NCBI RefSeq assembly: GCF_000411975.1
Contig: NZ_ASXG01000148.1
Location: forward strand, 62,001-126,000
Source of the DNA: Amycolatopsis orientalis DSM 43388
GTDB taxonomy: Bacteria > Actinomycetota > Actinomycetes > Mycobacteriales > Pseudonocardiaceae
Direction: 5' to 3'
DNA: 64,000 nt
Shown here: positions 16,710 to 26,267 of the stretch, piece after piece
Layout: each line of letters opens with the position of its first letter
Position numbering within the stretch: position 1 is the stretch's first letter
Notes under the pieces: model-generated
The model's database searches: none
The model's input: only the letters and a program-made list of their open reading frames with translations
Told to the model about the DNA's origin: nothing
Translations under genes and position numbers: made by a program

Positions 16710-16825
16710 CTTCGTCTCCTTCGGCTGGTCGTGTGAGTTTCGGCCAGCGCGAGATGCCGCACAAATGCCTAATGCCGGGTCCGCCATAGCCTGATGGGCA
16801 TAGAGTGGCGACCGGCGCCGGGACG

Positions 16826-16862
16826 AAAAAAACCGGCCGCCCGGGCAGAGCAGCCGGCTTTC
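16826..16862 (-). terminator. Rho-independent terminator after the LLM gene pair
   Basis: On the minus strand a stem built from AGCCGGC and its partner GCCGGTT (with a G-T pair at the base) is followed by seven T residues (16832-16826). It lies 12 bp beyond the stop of the LLM gene at 16874 and ahead of the MFS gene. Seven Ts after a GC stem are rare in this GC-rich window, so this is a convincing intrinsic terminator. Confidence 0.75.
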
Positions 16863-16873
16863 GCGGGCAGGGT

Positions 16874-18199
16874 TCAGGAAAGCCCGAGGTGGTCCCGGAG
16901 AGTAGGCCCGCTGTAGTCCTCCCGGAACACCCCCCGTTCCTGAAGCCGCGGCACCACCTGGTCGGCGAACCGGTCCAGCCCGCCCGGCGTCACGTGCGGC
17001 ACCAGGATGAATCCGTCCGACGCGTCGGCCTGGACGAGTTCGTTCATGGCGGACGCGACGGTCTCCGCGGAGCCTATGAAGTTCTGCCGTCCGGTGACCT
17101 CGATGATCAGTTCCCGGCTCGAGAGGTGCTTCGCCTCCGCCAGCTGCCGCCATTCGTTGGCGGTCGCGATCGGGTCGCGGTGCATCCGGACGCTCGCGCG
17201 GCCCTTCGAGATCAGGTCGCCGACCACCGGGTCGAACGACGGGAGCGGGCCGTTCGGGTCGTGGTCGCTGAGGTCGGTGTTCCAGAGCTGTTCGAGGAAC
17301 TTGATCGCGGTCTGTTCGCTGACCTGCTGCAACCGGACTTCGTGGGCGAGTTCGTGCGCCTCGGCGTCGGTGTCGCCCAGGACGAAGGTGGCGGCGGGCA
17401 GGATGACCAGTTCGTGCGGGGAGCGGCCGTATTTCGCCAGGCGGCCCTTGACGTCGGAGTAGAACGCCTGCCCTGCTTCGAGCGTGCCGTGCCGGGTGAA
17501 GATGGCGTCCGCGGTCGCGGCGGCGAATTCGCGGCCTTCTTCGGAATCGCCGGCCTGGATGGTGACCGGGCGGCCCTGCGGGCTGCGCGGGACCGGGAAG
17601 CGGCCGGAGATGTCGAAATGCTCGTCGTGGTGCGCGAAATCGCCGCCGCGGTCGGCCAGGAAACGGCCGGATTCCCGGTCCGCCAGGAGTTCGTCGCCGC
17701 GCCAGGAGTCGAAGAGCTCCCACGCGGTCCGCAGGAACGTTTCGGCGCGGGAGTAGCGCTGGTCCTGCGGCAGGAAGCCGCCGCGGCGGAAGTTTTCGCC
17801 GGTGAAGGCGTCCCAGGACGTGACGACGTTCCACGCGGCCCGTCCGGCGGAAAGGTGGTCGAGGGAGGCGAATTGCCGCGCGACCTCGAACGGTTCGTTG
17901 AAGGTGGAGTTGATGGTGCCGGCCAGGCCCAGGCGGTCGGTCACCGCGGCCAGCGCGGACAGCACGGTGAAGGTGTCCGGGCGGCCTACGACGTCGAGGT
18001 CGTAGATCTGGCCGTTCTGTTCGCGCAGCCGGAGGCCTTCGGCGAGGAAGAAGAAGTCGAACTTCGCGCGTTCGGCCGTCTGGGCCAGCTTGACGAACGA
18101 GCTGAACTCGATGTGGCTGCCCGCTTCGGGATCGCTCCACACGGTGGTGTTGTTGACCCCGGGGAAATGCGCGGCGAGGTGGATTTGCTTGGCGGTCAT
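16874..18199 (-). CDS. LLM-class flavin-dependent monooxygenase (NtaA/SnaA/DszA type)
   Basis: A 441-residue FMN-dependent, two-component monooxygenase of the nitrilotriacetate/dibenzothiophene group. Family features are HFPGVNNTTVWSDPEAGSHI at the N-terminus, FFFLAEGLRL, INSTFNEPFEVARQFASLDH, GRAAWNVVTSW and the C-terminal DGFILVPHVTPGG. It needs reduced FMN from a separate reductase that is not adjacent. It follows a second LLM gene by 16 bp, so the pair forms an operon. Such enzymes hydroxylate next to N or S and cleave C-N or C-S bonds, which fits the amidohydrolases downstream. Confidence 0.85.
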   Translation of the reverse strand: MTAKQIHLAAHFPGVNNTTVWSDPEAGSHIEFSSFVKLAQTAERAKFDFFFLAEGLRLREQNGQIYDLDVVGRPDTFTVLSALAAVTDRLGLAGTINSTFNEPFEVARQFASLDHLSAGRAAWNVVTSWDAFTGENFRRGGFLPQDQRYSRAETFLRTAWELFDSWRGDELLADRESGRFLADRGGDFAHHDEHFDISGRFPVPRSPQGRPVTIQAGDSEEGREFAAATADAIFTRHGTLEAGQAFYSDVKGRLAKYGRSPHELVILPAATFVLGDTDAEAHELAHEVRLQQVSEQTAIKFLEQLWNTDLSDHDPNGPLPSFDPVVGDLISKGRASVRMHRDPIATANEWRQLAEAKHLSSRELIIEVTGRQNFIGSAETVASAMNELVQADASDGFILVPHVTPGGLDRFADQVVPRLQERGVFREDYSGPTLRDHLGLS

Positions 18200-18215
18200 G
18201 GAAATCTCCCGGGAC

Positions 18216-19331
18216 TCAGGCGGCGTAGCGGTTGGCCGGGCGCGGCAGGCCGAGCAGCCCGCGCAGGGTCGAGGCCTCGTAGCCGGTGCGGAACGCGCCC
18301 CGGTCGCGCAGTTCGGGGACCAGGGCGCGGGTGACGGCGGTCAGGTCGTGCGGCAACGCCCCGGGGCGAAGGCGGAACCCGGTCAGCCCGGCGGCGTGCC
18401 AGTCGAGCAGGAGATCCGCCAGCTGGGCCGGGGTGCCGGTGAAGACGTGTGCGTCCGAAGCGAACTCGGCGCGGTCGTCCAGGCGGGCTTTGCGGTCGGC
18501 GGCGGCTTGTTCGGTCTCGTCGAGGAAGATCACGAGGTCGGCGAAAACCTGAAGGGGCGCACCGATCTCGTCGATGATCGACGCGGCGTGCGCGCGGTCG
18601 GCCGGGGTCACGTACACGACGTCGGCCTGGCGGGCGGCGAGGCGGTAGGCGTCGGGGCCGTGCGCCAGTGCGGCGACGATCGGCTGGCCCTGCGGCGGAC
18701 GCGGCGTGATGGACGGGCCTTTGACGGAGAACCAGCGGCCCTCGAAGTCGATGTAGTGCAGTTTGTCCCGGTCGATGAACCGGCCGGTGGCGACGTCGCG
18801 GATTTCGGCGTCGTCCTCCCAGCTGTCCCACAGCCGGCGCAGCACCTCGACGTAATCGGCGGCTTCCTCGAACAGGTCGGCCGCCTCGGGCGGCGTGCGG
18901 CGGCCGAAGTGCTGGAACTCTTCGGGACGGCTGGAAACCTGGACGCGGACGCCGGCGCGGCCGGTGCTGACGTAGTCGAGCGTCGCGATCGCCTTCGACA
19001 GGTGGAACGGCTCGGTATGGGTGACGACCGCGGTCGGGATCAGGCCGATGTGCGACGTCAGCGGCGCGATCCGCGAGGCCAGCAGCACCGCGTCCAGCCG
19101 GGTCTGCGCGCGGTCGGCGCGCGCGGTCGGTTCGCTGGGATCGCGCAGGGAGAGGAAGTCCTCGAAGGTGACGAAGTCCAGGTGCGCGGCTTCGGCTTCC
19201 TGGACCAGGCCGGTCCAGTACCCGGCGGTGAGCAGGTCGGCCGGGCGGGCGTCCGGTTCGCGCCACGCCGCAGGGTGCCAGCCGGCGCCTTCCAGCGCGA
19301 CGGCGAGCCGTGGTCCGGTGTGCCCTGTCAT
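18216..19331 (-). CDS. LLM-class flavin-dependent oxidoreductase
   Basis: A 371-residue luciferase-like TIM-barrel protein: HLDFVTFEDFLSL, RLDAVLLASRIAPLTSHIGL, THTEPFHLSKAIATLDYVSTGRAGVRVQVS and the substrate loop PRPPQGQPIV. ATG 19331 has AGGA eight to ten bases upstream. An in-frame ATG at 19370 would add 13 residues but lies in the DNA next to the insertion element. It is co-directional with the second LLM gene and probably begins the transcript. The IS110 element sits immediately upstream, so its native promoter may be altered. Confidence 0.82.
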   Translation of the reverse strand: MTGHTGPRLAVALEGAGWHPAAWREPDARPADLLTAGYWTGLVQEAEAAHLDFVTFEDFLSLRDPSEPTARADRAQTRLDAVLLASRIAPLTSHIGLIPTAVVTHTEPFHLSKAIATLDYVSTGRAGVRVQVSSRPEEFQHFGRRTPPEAADLFEEAADYVEVLRRLWDSWEDDAEIRDVATGRFIDRDKLHYIDFEGRWFSVKGPSITPRPPQGQPIVAALAHGPDAYRLAARQADVVYVTPADRAHAASIIDEIGAPLQVFADLVIFLDETEQAAADRKARLDDRAEFASDAHVFTGTPAQLADLLLDWHAAGLTGFRLRPGALPHDLTAVTRALVPELRDRGAFRTGYEASTLRGLLGLPRPANRYAA

Positions 19332-19434
19332 GCTGCGTCCTACCTTCTTTGTTGGGTCTGAACTGGTCATTCGTAGGATCGGTGGGCCCTGGGGCTCCGG
19401 GTATGGCTCTCATGCTGTCGCTGTTGGCAAGGCT

Positions 19435-20784
19435 GAAAGGACTTGGCCGCCCGGGCCCCCGCGACGACTCGACCGCTCATTGGGATATGCGTGGATCGCT
19501 GTGTAGGACACCGTCGGCGTGGTCGTCTGCGGGTGAACTGTTCTCGTGAATGACGGAGGCGGTCGTGCCCCGGATCTGGGCTGGCGTGGACATCGGCAAG
19601 GAACACCACCACTGCGTGGTGATCAACGACAACGGCGAGCGGCTGTTGTCCCGGCGAGTCCGCAACGACGAAACCGAACTGCTGGCCTTGATCGCCGACG
19701 TCGCGGCCGTCGACACCGATGCGCTGTGGGCGATCGACCTGAACAGCGGCGGCGCCGCGCTGCTGATCGGCCTGCTGGCCAACCACGACCAGGAACTGGT
19801 CTACATCACGGGTTTGAAGGTCCACCGAGCTGCCGGAACCTGCCGGGGCGAAGGGAAAACCGACGCGAAAGACGCGTTCGTCATCGCCGACCAGGCCCGC
19901 GTCCGCCGCGACCTCGGCCCGTTGCGGGCCGGGGACGAGATCGCGGTGGACTTGCGGACCCTGACCAACCGGCGCACCGACCTGGTCTGCGACCGCACCC
20001 GGGCGATCAACCGGATCCGCCACCAGCTGCTGGAGTACTTTCCCGCGCTGGAACGCAGCCTCGACCTGTCCCGCAAAGGACACCTGCTGCTGCTGACGGA
20101 ACACCAGACCCCGGACGGAATCCGGAGACTGGGCGAGCAACGCCTGACCCGCTGGCTGCGCCACCGCAAGGTCCGCAAAGCCGAATCGGTCGCACACGCG
20201 GCCGTCGAAGCCGCCGCCGCGCAGCACACCACGCTGCCCGGCCAGAAACTCGCCGCCGCGATGGTCGAACGGCTGGCCAAAGGGGTGATCGCCCTCAACA
20301 CCGAAATCGCCGAGATCGACGCGATGATCGAGGAACGGTTTCGCCAGCACCGCCTTGCCGAAGTGATCCTCACCCTGCCCGGTTTCGGCCCGACCCTCGC
20401 CGCGGAATTTCTCGCCGCCACCGGCGGCGAGACAACCGCGTTCGGCTCGGCCGACCGGCTCGCCGGCTACGCCGGCCTCGCCCCGGTTCCCCGCGACTCC
20501 GGCCGCATCCGCGGCAACCTGCGACGACCTCGCCGCTACCACCGCGGCCTGCTGCGCGCCTGCTACCTCGCCGCCTCGGCCAGCCTGCCCAACTGCCCGA
20601 TTTCCAAGGCCTACTACCAGCGCAAACGCGCCGAAGGCAAACGACACGAACAAGCCCTGCTCTGCCTCGCCCGCCGACGCCTCAACGTCCTCTGGGCCAT
20701 GCTCCGCGACAACGCCCGCTACCACGATTCACCCCCGATCCCGGTAGCTGCCTGACTTGACAATCCCCATTGGGAAGTCCTTTC
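19435..20784. mobile_element. IS110-family insertion sequence (approximate limits)
   Basis: The limits are set by a 10-bp inverted pair, GAAAGGACTT (19435-19444) and AAGTCCTTTC (20775-20784), flanking the transposase gene. The word CATTGGGA also occurs near both ends (19478-19485 and 20768-20775). A TTGACA box (20757-20762) right after the transposase stop resembles the outward -35 box that IS110 elements use in their circular form. The true ends could lie further out, since IS110-type elements leave no clear target duplications. The 5' leader and 3' flank may hold the guide (bridge) RNA. Confidence 0.65.
19565..20755 (+). CDS. IS110-family transposase/recombinase
   Basis: A 396-residue DEDD transposase. 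The N-terminal RuvC-like domain starts PRIWAGVDIGKEHHHCVV (Asp9), followed by KTDAKDAFVIADQAR near residue 98. The C-terminal Transposase_20 domain contains LPGFGPTLAAEFLAATGG, then RLAGYAGLAPVPRDSGRIRG with the candidate catalytic serine. GTG 19565 has GGAGG five bases upstream and gives the usual IS110 N-terminus. ATG 19550 is an alternative five codons longer. The frame is intact, so the element may be active. Confidence 0.9.
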   Translation: MPRIWAGVDIGKEHHHCVVINDNGERLLSRRVRNDETELLALIADVAAVDTDALWAIDLNSGGAALLIGLLANHDQELVYITGLKVHRAAGTCRGEGKTDAKDAFVIADQARVRRDLGPLRAGDEIAVDLRTLTNRRTDLVCDRTRAINRIRHQLLEYFPALERSLDLSRKGHLLLLTEHQTPDGIRRLGEQRLTRWLRHRKVRKAESVAHAAVEAAAAQHTTLPGQKLAAAMVERLAKGVIALNTEIAEIDAMIEERFRQHRLAEVILTLPGFGPTLAAEFLAATGGETTAFGSADRLAGYAGLAPVPRDSGRIRGNLRRPRRYHRGLLRACYLAASASLPNCPISKAYYQRKRAEGKRHEQALLCLARRRLNVLWAMLRDNARYHDSPPIPVAA

Positions 20785-20907
20785 CCCGTGGATGCCAGCA
20801 GTGTGGCGCGGACCCCGGCGCGCGGGCGACGGTAACCAGCGTCTGGGACAGTCCGCGGAAACGGGAATAAACCGGTTGCCCGCTGTCGCGCCGACGCGGT
20901 TTGCTCG

Positions 20908-21774
20908 ATGCCGATGAATCGGATGCACGCCGACGAAGCGGACATCGACGACGACCTGGTCCGTCGCCTCGTCGCGGCCCAGTTTCCGCGGTGGGCCGGG
21001 CTGCCGGTCGCGCGGGTCGCCTCGTCGGGGACGGAAAACGCGATGTTCCGGCTCGGCGACGAGCTGGTGGTGCGGCTGCCTCGGCTGGCACGCGCGGCCG
21101 CCGAGATCGGCCGCGAACAGCGCTGGCTGCGGTGGCTCGCGCCGCGGCTGCCGGTCGCGGTGCCCGAAGTGCTGGCCGGAGGACGGCCGGGCGAGGGTTT
21201 CGCCTGGAACTGGTCGGTGCTGCGCTGGCTGCCCGGGGCCAACCGGGATTTCGGCGACGCGCAGGTGGCGCGCGACTTGGGCGCGTTCGTAAAAGCGTTG
21301 CGCCGCCTCGACCCTGCCGGCGCGCCGGAAATCAGCCGCGGCCGCCCGCTGCGCACCCGCGACGTGCCGACCCGGGAAGCGATCGCGCAACTGGGCGGAG
21401 ACCCGGCGTATGTCGCGGCGTGGGAGAAGGCGCTCGCGGCACCGGAATGGACCGGGAATCCGAGGTGGCTGCACGCGGATCTGTCGCCGGGAAATGTGCT
21501 GGTCGACGATGGCGGCCTGAGCGCGGTGCTGGACTTCGCCGGGGTGGGCGTCGGCGATCCGGCGGTGGACGTGATCCCGGCGTGGAACACGTTCGCGGCG
21601 GCGGAGCGGGAGGTGTTCCGCGAGGCCGTGGAGGTCGACGACGCGACGTGGCAGCGCGGCCGGGGCTGGGCGTTGTCGATCGCGCTGATCCAGCTGCCGT
21701 ATTACCGCGAGACGAATCCGGTGCTGGCGGCCAACGCGCGGCGCACGATCGAGGCCGTGCTGTCCGACTCGTGA
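20908..21774 (+). CDS. aminoglycoside phosphotransferase-fold kinase-like protein
   Basis: A 288-residue protein kinase-like (APH) fold. The nucleotide-site strand is GTENAMFRLGDELVVRLPR. The catalytic loop is WLHADLSPGNVLV (H-x-D-x-x-x-x-N) near residue 191, and the metal motif is AVLDFAGVGVGDPAVDV. All catalytic residues are present, so it should phosphorylate a hydroxyl. The acceptor could be an aminoglycoside, a homoserine-like metabolite or another small molecule. It lies just right of the insertion element. Resistance cannot be claimed from sequence alone. Start choice among three nearby ATGs is uncertain. Confidence 0.75.
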   Translation: MPMNRMHADEADIDDDLVRRLVAAQFPRWAGLPVARVASSGTENAMFRLGDELVVRLPRLARAAAEIGREQRWLRWLAPRLPVAVPEVLAGGRPGEGFAWNWSVLRWLPGANRDFGDAQVARDLGAFVKALRRLDPAGAPEISRGRPLRTRDVPTREAIAQLGGDPAYVAAWEKALAAPEWTGNPRWLHADLSPGNVLVDDGGLSAVLDFAGVGVGDPAVDVIPAWNTFAAAEREVFREAVEVDDATWQRGRGWALSIALIQLPYYRETNPVLAANARRTIEAVLSDS

Positions 21775-21780
21775 GCGGCC

Positions 21781-22560
21781 CTAGTCCAGGTCGATCCGGA
21801 TCGTCAGCAGGTCGGTGCCGAACGCCTGGACCGCGGCGCTGTTCAAGCGGGGCAACGCCTTCAGCCGCGCGCGGGCGTCGTCGTCCGGGAGCAGCAGGGC
21901 GGTCCCGCGCAGCCAGCGGCCGTGCAGGCGCAGCCGGATGCGCGGGTCGGCCTGGATGTTGCGCACGTACTGCGACCGCTCGCCGAATTCCGACACCAGC
22001 CAGAATTCCCGCCCGACGCGGCGTCCGCCGATCGGGGTCCGGCGGGGGAGGCCGGAGCTGCGGCCGGTGGTTTCGAGCAGGGTCTGGCCAGGGAGCCGCG
22101 ACAGGACGGGGTTCCCGAGTTTGCGCTGGAACGTCGTGACGATCTGGTGCTGCAGGTCGCCGGGCCGCGCCGCCCCGGCAGCCTGCCGCAAGCGCGCCGG
22201 AATGACGAGTTCGTGGATCGGCGCTGCCAAGGCCCAGAGCTGGCGGGCCGGGAACCGGTCGTAGCCGACCTCAGTCGTCCAGTGCACCCGGTCCGAGTCG
22301 AGGTGCACGATGTTGCGCGTCGTCAGCAGCGGCGACGGGGCTTCGAGCACGACCCGGTCCGGCGCGGCCGAAGCGACGGTCCAGCCCAGCACCCGGTCGG
22401 GTGCCAGGCGGGTGGTGAGGCCGAGGGCGAGCCACCCGGCGCGCAGGAAGGTCCGGAGCGGCGGCGGAGCGTCCTCCCAGACGGCGCGGGCCCACGCGAG
22501 GGCGTCGCGCCGGTCTCCGGCAGGACGGGCAATGTCCACTGTGGACGTGAAATCCGGCAC
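21781..22560 (-). CDS. two-domain protein with C-terminal F420-type deazaflavin-dependent reductase domain
   Basis: A 259-residue protein. The C-terminal half (about residues 140-255) is a deazaflavin-dependent nitroreductase/quinone reductase fold: VLSRLPGQTLLETTGRSSGL, then RRTPIGGRRVGREFWLVSEF and NIQADPRIRLRLHGRWLRG. The N-terminal half (WARAVWEDAPPPLRTFLRAG, then APDRVVLEAPSPLLTTRNIV) resembles a polyketide-cyclase/SRPBCC-like region often found alone. The fusion suggests a substrate-holding domain joined to an F420H2-using reductase. It is convergent with the phosphotransferase gene, leaving only 6 bp between the stops. Confidence 0.7.
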   Translation of the reverse strand: MPDFTSTVDIARPAGDRRDALAWARAVWEDAPPPLRTFLRAGWLALGLTTRLAPDRVLGWTVASAAPDRVVLEAPSPLLTTRNIVHLDSDRVHWTTEVGYDRFPARQLWALAAPIHELVIPARLRQAAGAARPGDLQHQIVTTFQRKLGNPVLSRLPGQTLLETTGRSSGLPRRTPIGGRRVGREFWLVSEFGERSQYVRNIQADPRIRLRLHGRWLRGTALLLPDDDARARLKALPRLNSAAVQAFGTDLLTIRIDLD

Positions 22561-22585
22561 CCCGCCACGCTAGCATCCGCGGCCG

Positions 22586-23608
22586 TCAGGACGCCGGTTT
22601 CCAGCCCAGCTCCGGGCCCAGCCGGGTGGCCAGGTCGGTGAGGATCTGCACGTAGTCCTCGTGCTCGAAGGTGAACGGCAGGGCGAAGGCGACCTCGTCG
22701 ATCTCGCGGAAGGCGGCGTGCCGGTACAGCTGCTCGGCGATCTGCGCGGAAGTGCCGACGTAATCGGGCGAGAACAGCAGGCCGGCCGGGCCCTGCGGAG
22801 TTTTCGTGCGCGGCAGGCGTTGTGCCGCGTAATCCTCGTACTTCGCGCGCTGCTCGGCGGTGGCACTGTCGGTCGGAATCACCACCAGGCCCTGCGAAAC
22901 CCGCGCCTGCGCGCCGTCCGGATGCTGCTCCCGGAACGCCCGCACGTGCGAGAGCTGGATCTTCTCGAAATCCGTCGAGCCTTCCTCGGCGCGCACGACG
23001 CTGCTGGTCAGGTAGTTCATCCCGGCTTGCCCGGCCCAGGCCGCCGACCGGGTGCTCGCGCCGCCGTACCACATCCGGCCGGCCAGGCCGGGCGAATGCG
23101 GCTGGACGCGGTCGGAGAACGTCTCGATGCCTTCGACGCCGCTGAACGTCGAAGCGGGCTCCCCGCGGATCAGCGACAACAGCCGCGAGACCCGGGGGTA
23201 GCCGAAGTCTTCGCGGTCGCCGGTGTCCGGGTAGAGCGCGGCCCGCACGTCCTCGTAGTGCATCGGCGGGCTGACGCTCACGCCCGGGTTGAGCCGTCCG
23301 CCGGACAGGACGTCGACCGTCGCCAGGTCCTCGGCCAGCCGCAGCGGGTTTTCCCAGCCCAGCGGGATGACCGCGGTGCCCAGTTCGATCCGGCTGGTCC
23401 GCTGGGTGGCCGCGGCGAGCACCGCGACCGGCGACGAGATGCCGTACTGCAGGTGCCGGTGGCGGACCCAGGCGCTGTCGAACCCGAGCTGCTCGCCGAG
23501 CTCGAGCACGCGCAGCGTGGATTCGTGGCCCGGCCGCGGGTCGGCGCCGTCGAACAGGCCGATCGTCAGGAAACCCAGTTTGCGCAGCGGTTGCGTTTCG
23601 CTCGGCAC
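22586..23608 (-). CDS. LLM-class flavin-dependent oxidoreductase
   Basis: A 340-residue luciferase-like protein of the group with an N-terminal KLGFLTIGLFDGADPRPGHE, the SAWVRHRHLQYGISSPVAVL segment and GTAVIPLGWENPLRLAEDLA. GTG 23608 was chosen because GGAAGGA lies seven bases upstream; the track of upstream in-frame codons crosses a long inverted repeat. It probably uses FMN to oxidise a small organic compound. It is divergent from a quinone oxidoreductase gene with a shared palindromic region. The 25-bp gap to the deazaflavin gene suggests these two are co-transcribed. Confidence 0.82.
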   Translation of the reverse strand: MPSETQPLRKLGFLTIGLFDGADPRPGHESTLRVLELGEQLGFDSAWVRHRHLQYGISSPVAVLAAATQRTSRIELGTAVIPLGWENPLRLAEDLATVDVLSGGRLNPGVSVSPPMHYEDVRAALYPDTGDREDFGYPRVSRLLSLIRGEPASTFSGVEGIETFSDRVQPHSPGLAGRMWYGGASTRSAAWAGQAGMNYLTSSVVRAEEGSTDFEKIQLSHVRAFREQHPDGAQARVSQGLVVIPTDSATAEQRAKYEDYAAQRLPRTKTPQGPAGLLFSPDYVGTSAQIAEQLYRHAAFREIDEVAFALPFTFEHEDYVQILTDLATRLGPELGWKPAS

Positions 23609-23631
23609 GGCGATCCTTCCTCGGGTGGACT

Positions 23632-23672
23632 GAGCCGGAATAACCGCGGACCGGCCCAGGTTGTTCCGGCTC
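23632..23672. promoter_or_regulatory. 14-bp near-perfect inverted repeat in a divergent promoter
   Basis: GAGCCGGAATAACC (23632-23645) pairs with GGTTGTTCCGGCTC (23659-23672) with one mismatch and a 13-bp spacer. It fills the middle of the 98-bp gap between the LLM gene and the divergent quinone oxidoreductase. It is a likely operator for a dimeric regulator controlling both. No regulator gene adjoins it. Confidence 0.55.
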
Positions 23673-23706
23673 GCTGACACACACCTGACACGGGGGAGCA
23701 CCCACG

Positions 23707-24678
23707 ATGCGCGCTTTGTCCATCACCCGCTACGGCGGTCCGGAGGTCCTCGAGGAGATCGAGGTGCCCGAGCCCGTCCCGGGCCCGGGCGAAGTGACCA
23801 TCGCGGTCTCGCACGCGTCGGTCGGGCTGATCGACGCGCTGATCCGCCGCGGCACGCTCGCCGAGTACGACTACGCGCCGAAGCCGCCGCTGGTGCCCGG
23901 GCTCGAGGTCGCGGGCACGATCCGCGCGGCCGGACCGGACAGTGGCTTCTCGGTCGGGGACGAGGTCGTCACGCTCACCTTGCCCGGAATGGGCGGATAC
24001 GCCGACGTCAAGCTCGCGCCCGCCGGCCTCGTCGTGCCGCTGGCGGGCACCGGGGTGGAGCGCGCGCAGGCGGTCGCCGGACTGGCGAATACCGTGACGG
24101 CCTACCTTTCGCTCACCGAGGCAGTGCGGCTGCCGAAGGACGCGCGCGTGCTCGTGCACGGAGCGCTCGGCGGTCTCGCCTCGGTGTATCCGGAGGTGGC
24201 GCGGCTGCTCGGGGCGCGCGAGGTCGTCGGCACGGTCCGGCGGCCCGAGCAGGTCGAGGCGGCGAAGGAGCTCGGGTTCGACCGGGTCGTGCTGTCCGGG
24301 GACCTCGGCGCGGTGCAGGACGAGCGGTTCGAGATCGTCGTCGACCCGGTGGGCGGCGACCTGCGGATCGCCTCGCTGGACCTGCTCGCGCCGATGGGAC
24401 GGATGCTCGTGGTCGGCAGCGCGGGCAGCGAGACCGCGCCGATGGTCGACTCGAACGCCGTGTGGGGCAAGAACATCGGCGTCGTCGGGTTCAACGTGGG
24501 CGGCTTCCTGGCCGCCGACCCCGCGCCCGCCCGCCCCGCCGCGGACGCCGTGCTCCCGCTGTACACCGAGGGCCGCATCCGGCTGCCAGTCACCGTCCTG
24601 CCGATGGCGCAGGCACGCGAGGCGCATCGCCGGATGGACGCGGGCGAGGCGGTCGGCCGGCTGGTCCTCGCCAACTAG
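23707..24678 (+). CDS. zinc-free quinone oxidoreductase (MDR superfamily)
   Basis: A 323-residue medium-chain dehydrogenase/reductase. It starts MRALSITRYGGPEVLEEIEV, has VPGLEVAGTIRAAGP in the catalytic domain and the cofactor loop DARVLVHGALGGLASVYPEV. The structural-zinc cysteine cluster is absent, as in quinone oxidoreductases (QOR/zeta-crystallin). GGGGGAG precedes ATG 23707. It should reduce quinones or activated alkenes with NADPH. The shared operator with the divergent LLM gene suggests joint induction by a redox-active or xenobiotic compound. Confidence 0.82.
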   Translation: MRALSITRYGGPEVLEEIEVPEPVPGPGEVTIAVSHASVGLIDALIRRGTLAEYDYAPKPPLVPGLEVAGTIRAAGPDSGFSVGDEVVTLTLPGMGGYADVKLAPAGLVVPLAGTGVERAQAVAGLANTVTAYLSLTEAVRLPKDARVLVHGALGGLASVYPEVARLLGAREVVGTVRRPEQVEAAKELGFDRVVLSGDLGAVQDERFEIVVDPVGGDLRIASLDLLAPMGRMLVVGSAGSETAPMVDSNAVWGKNIGVVGFNVGGFLAADPAPARPAADAVLPLYTEGRIRLPVTVLPMAQAREAHRRMDAGEAVGRLVLAN

Positions 24679-24680
24679 CC

Positions 24681-26264
<1,584 letters not shown>

Positions 26265-26267
26265 TTG

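Noticed and set aside
16874..19331. Possibility that the two LLM genes are halves of one broken gene
   Set aside because: Each is full length with its own start and complete barrel motifs, and they belong to different LLM subgroups.
20908..21774. Aminoglycoside resistance gene carried by the insertion element
   Set aside because: The fold is right, but nothing shows aminoglycoside specificity. The IS110 element carries just its transposase, and the gene lies outside its repeats.
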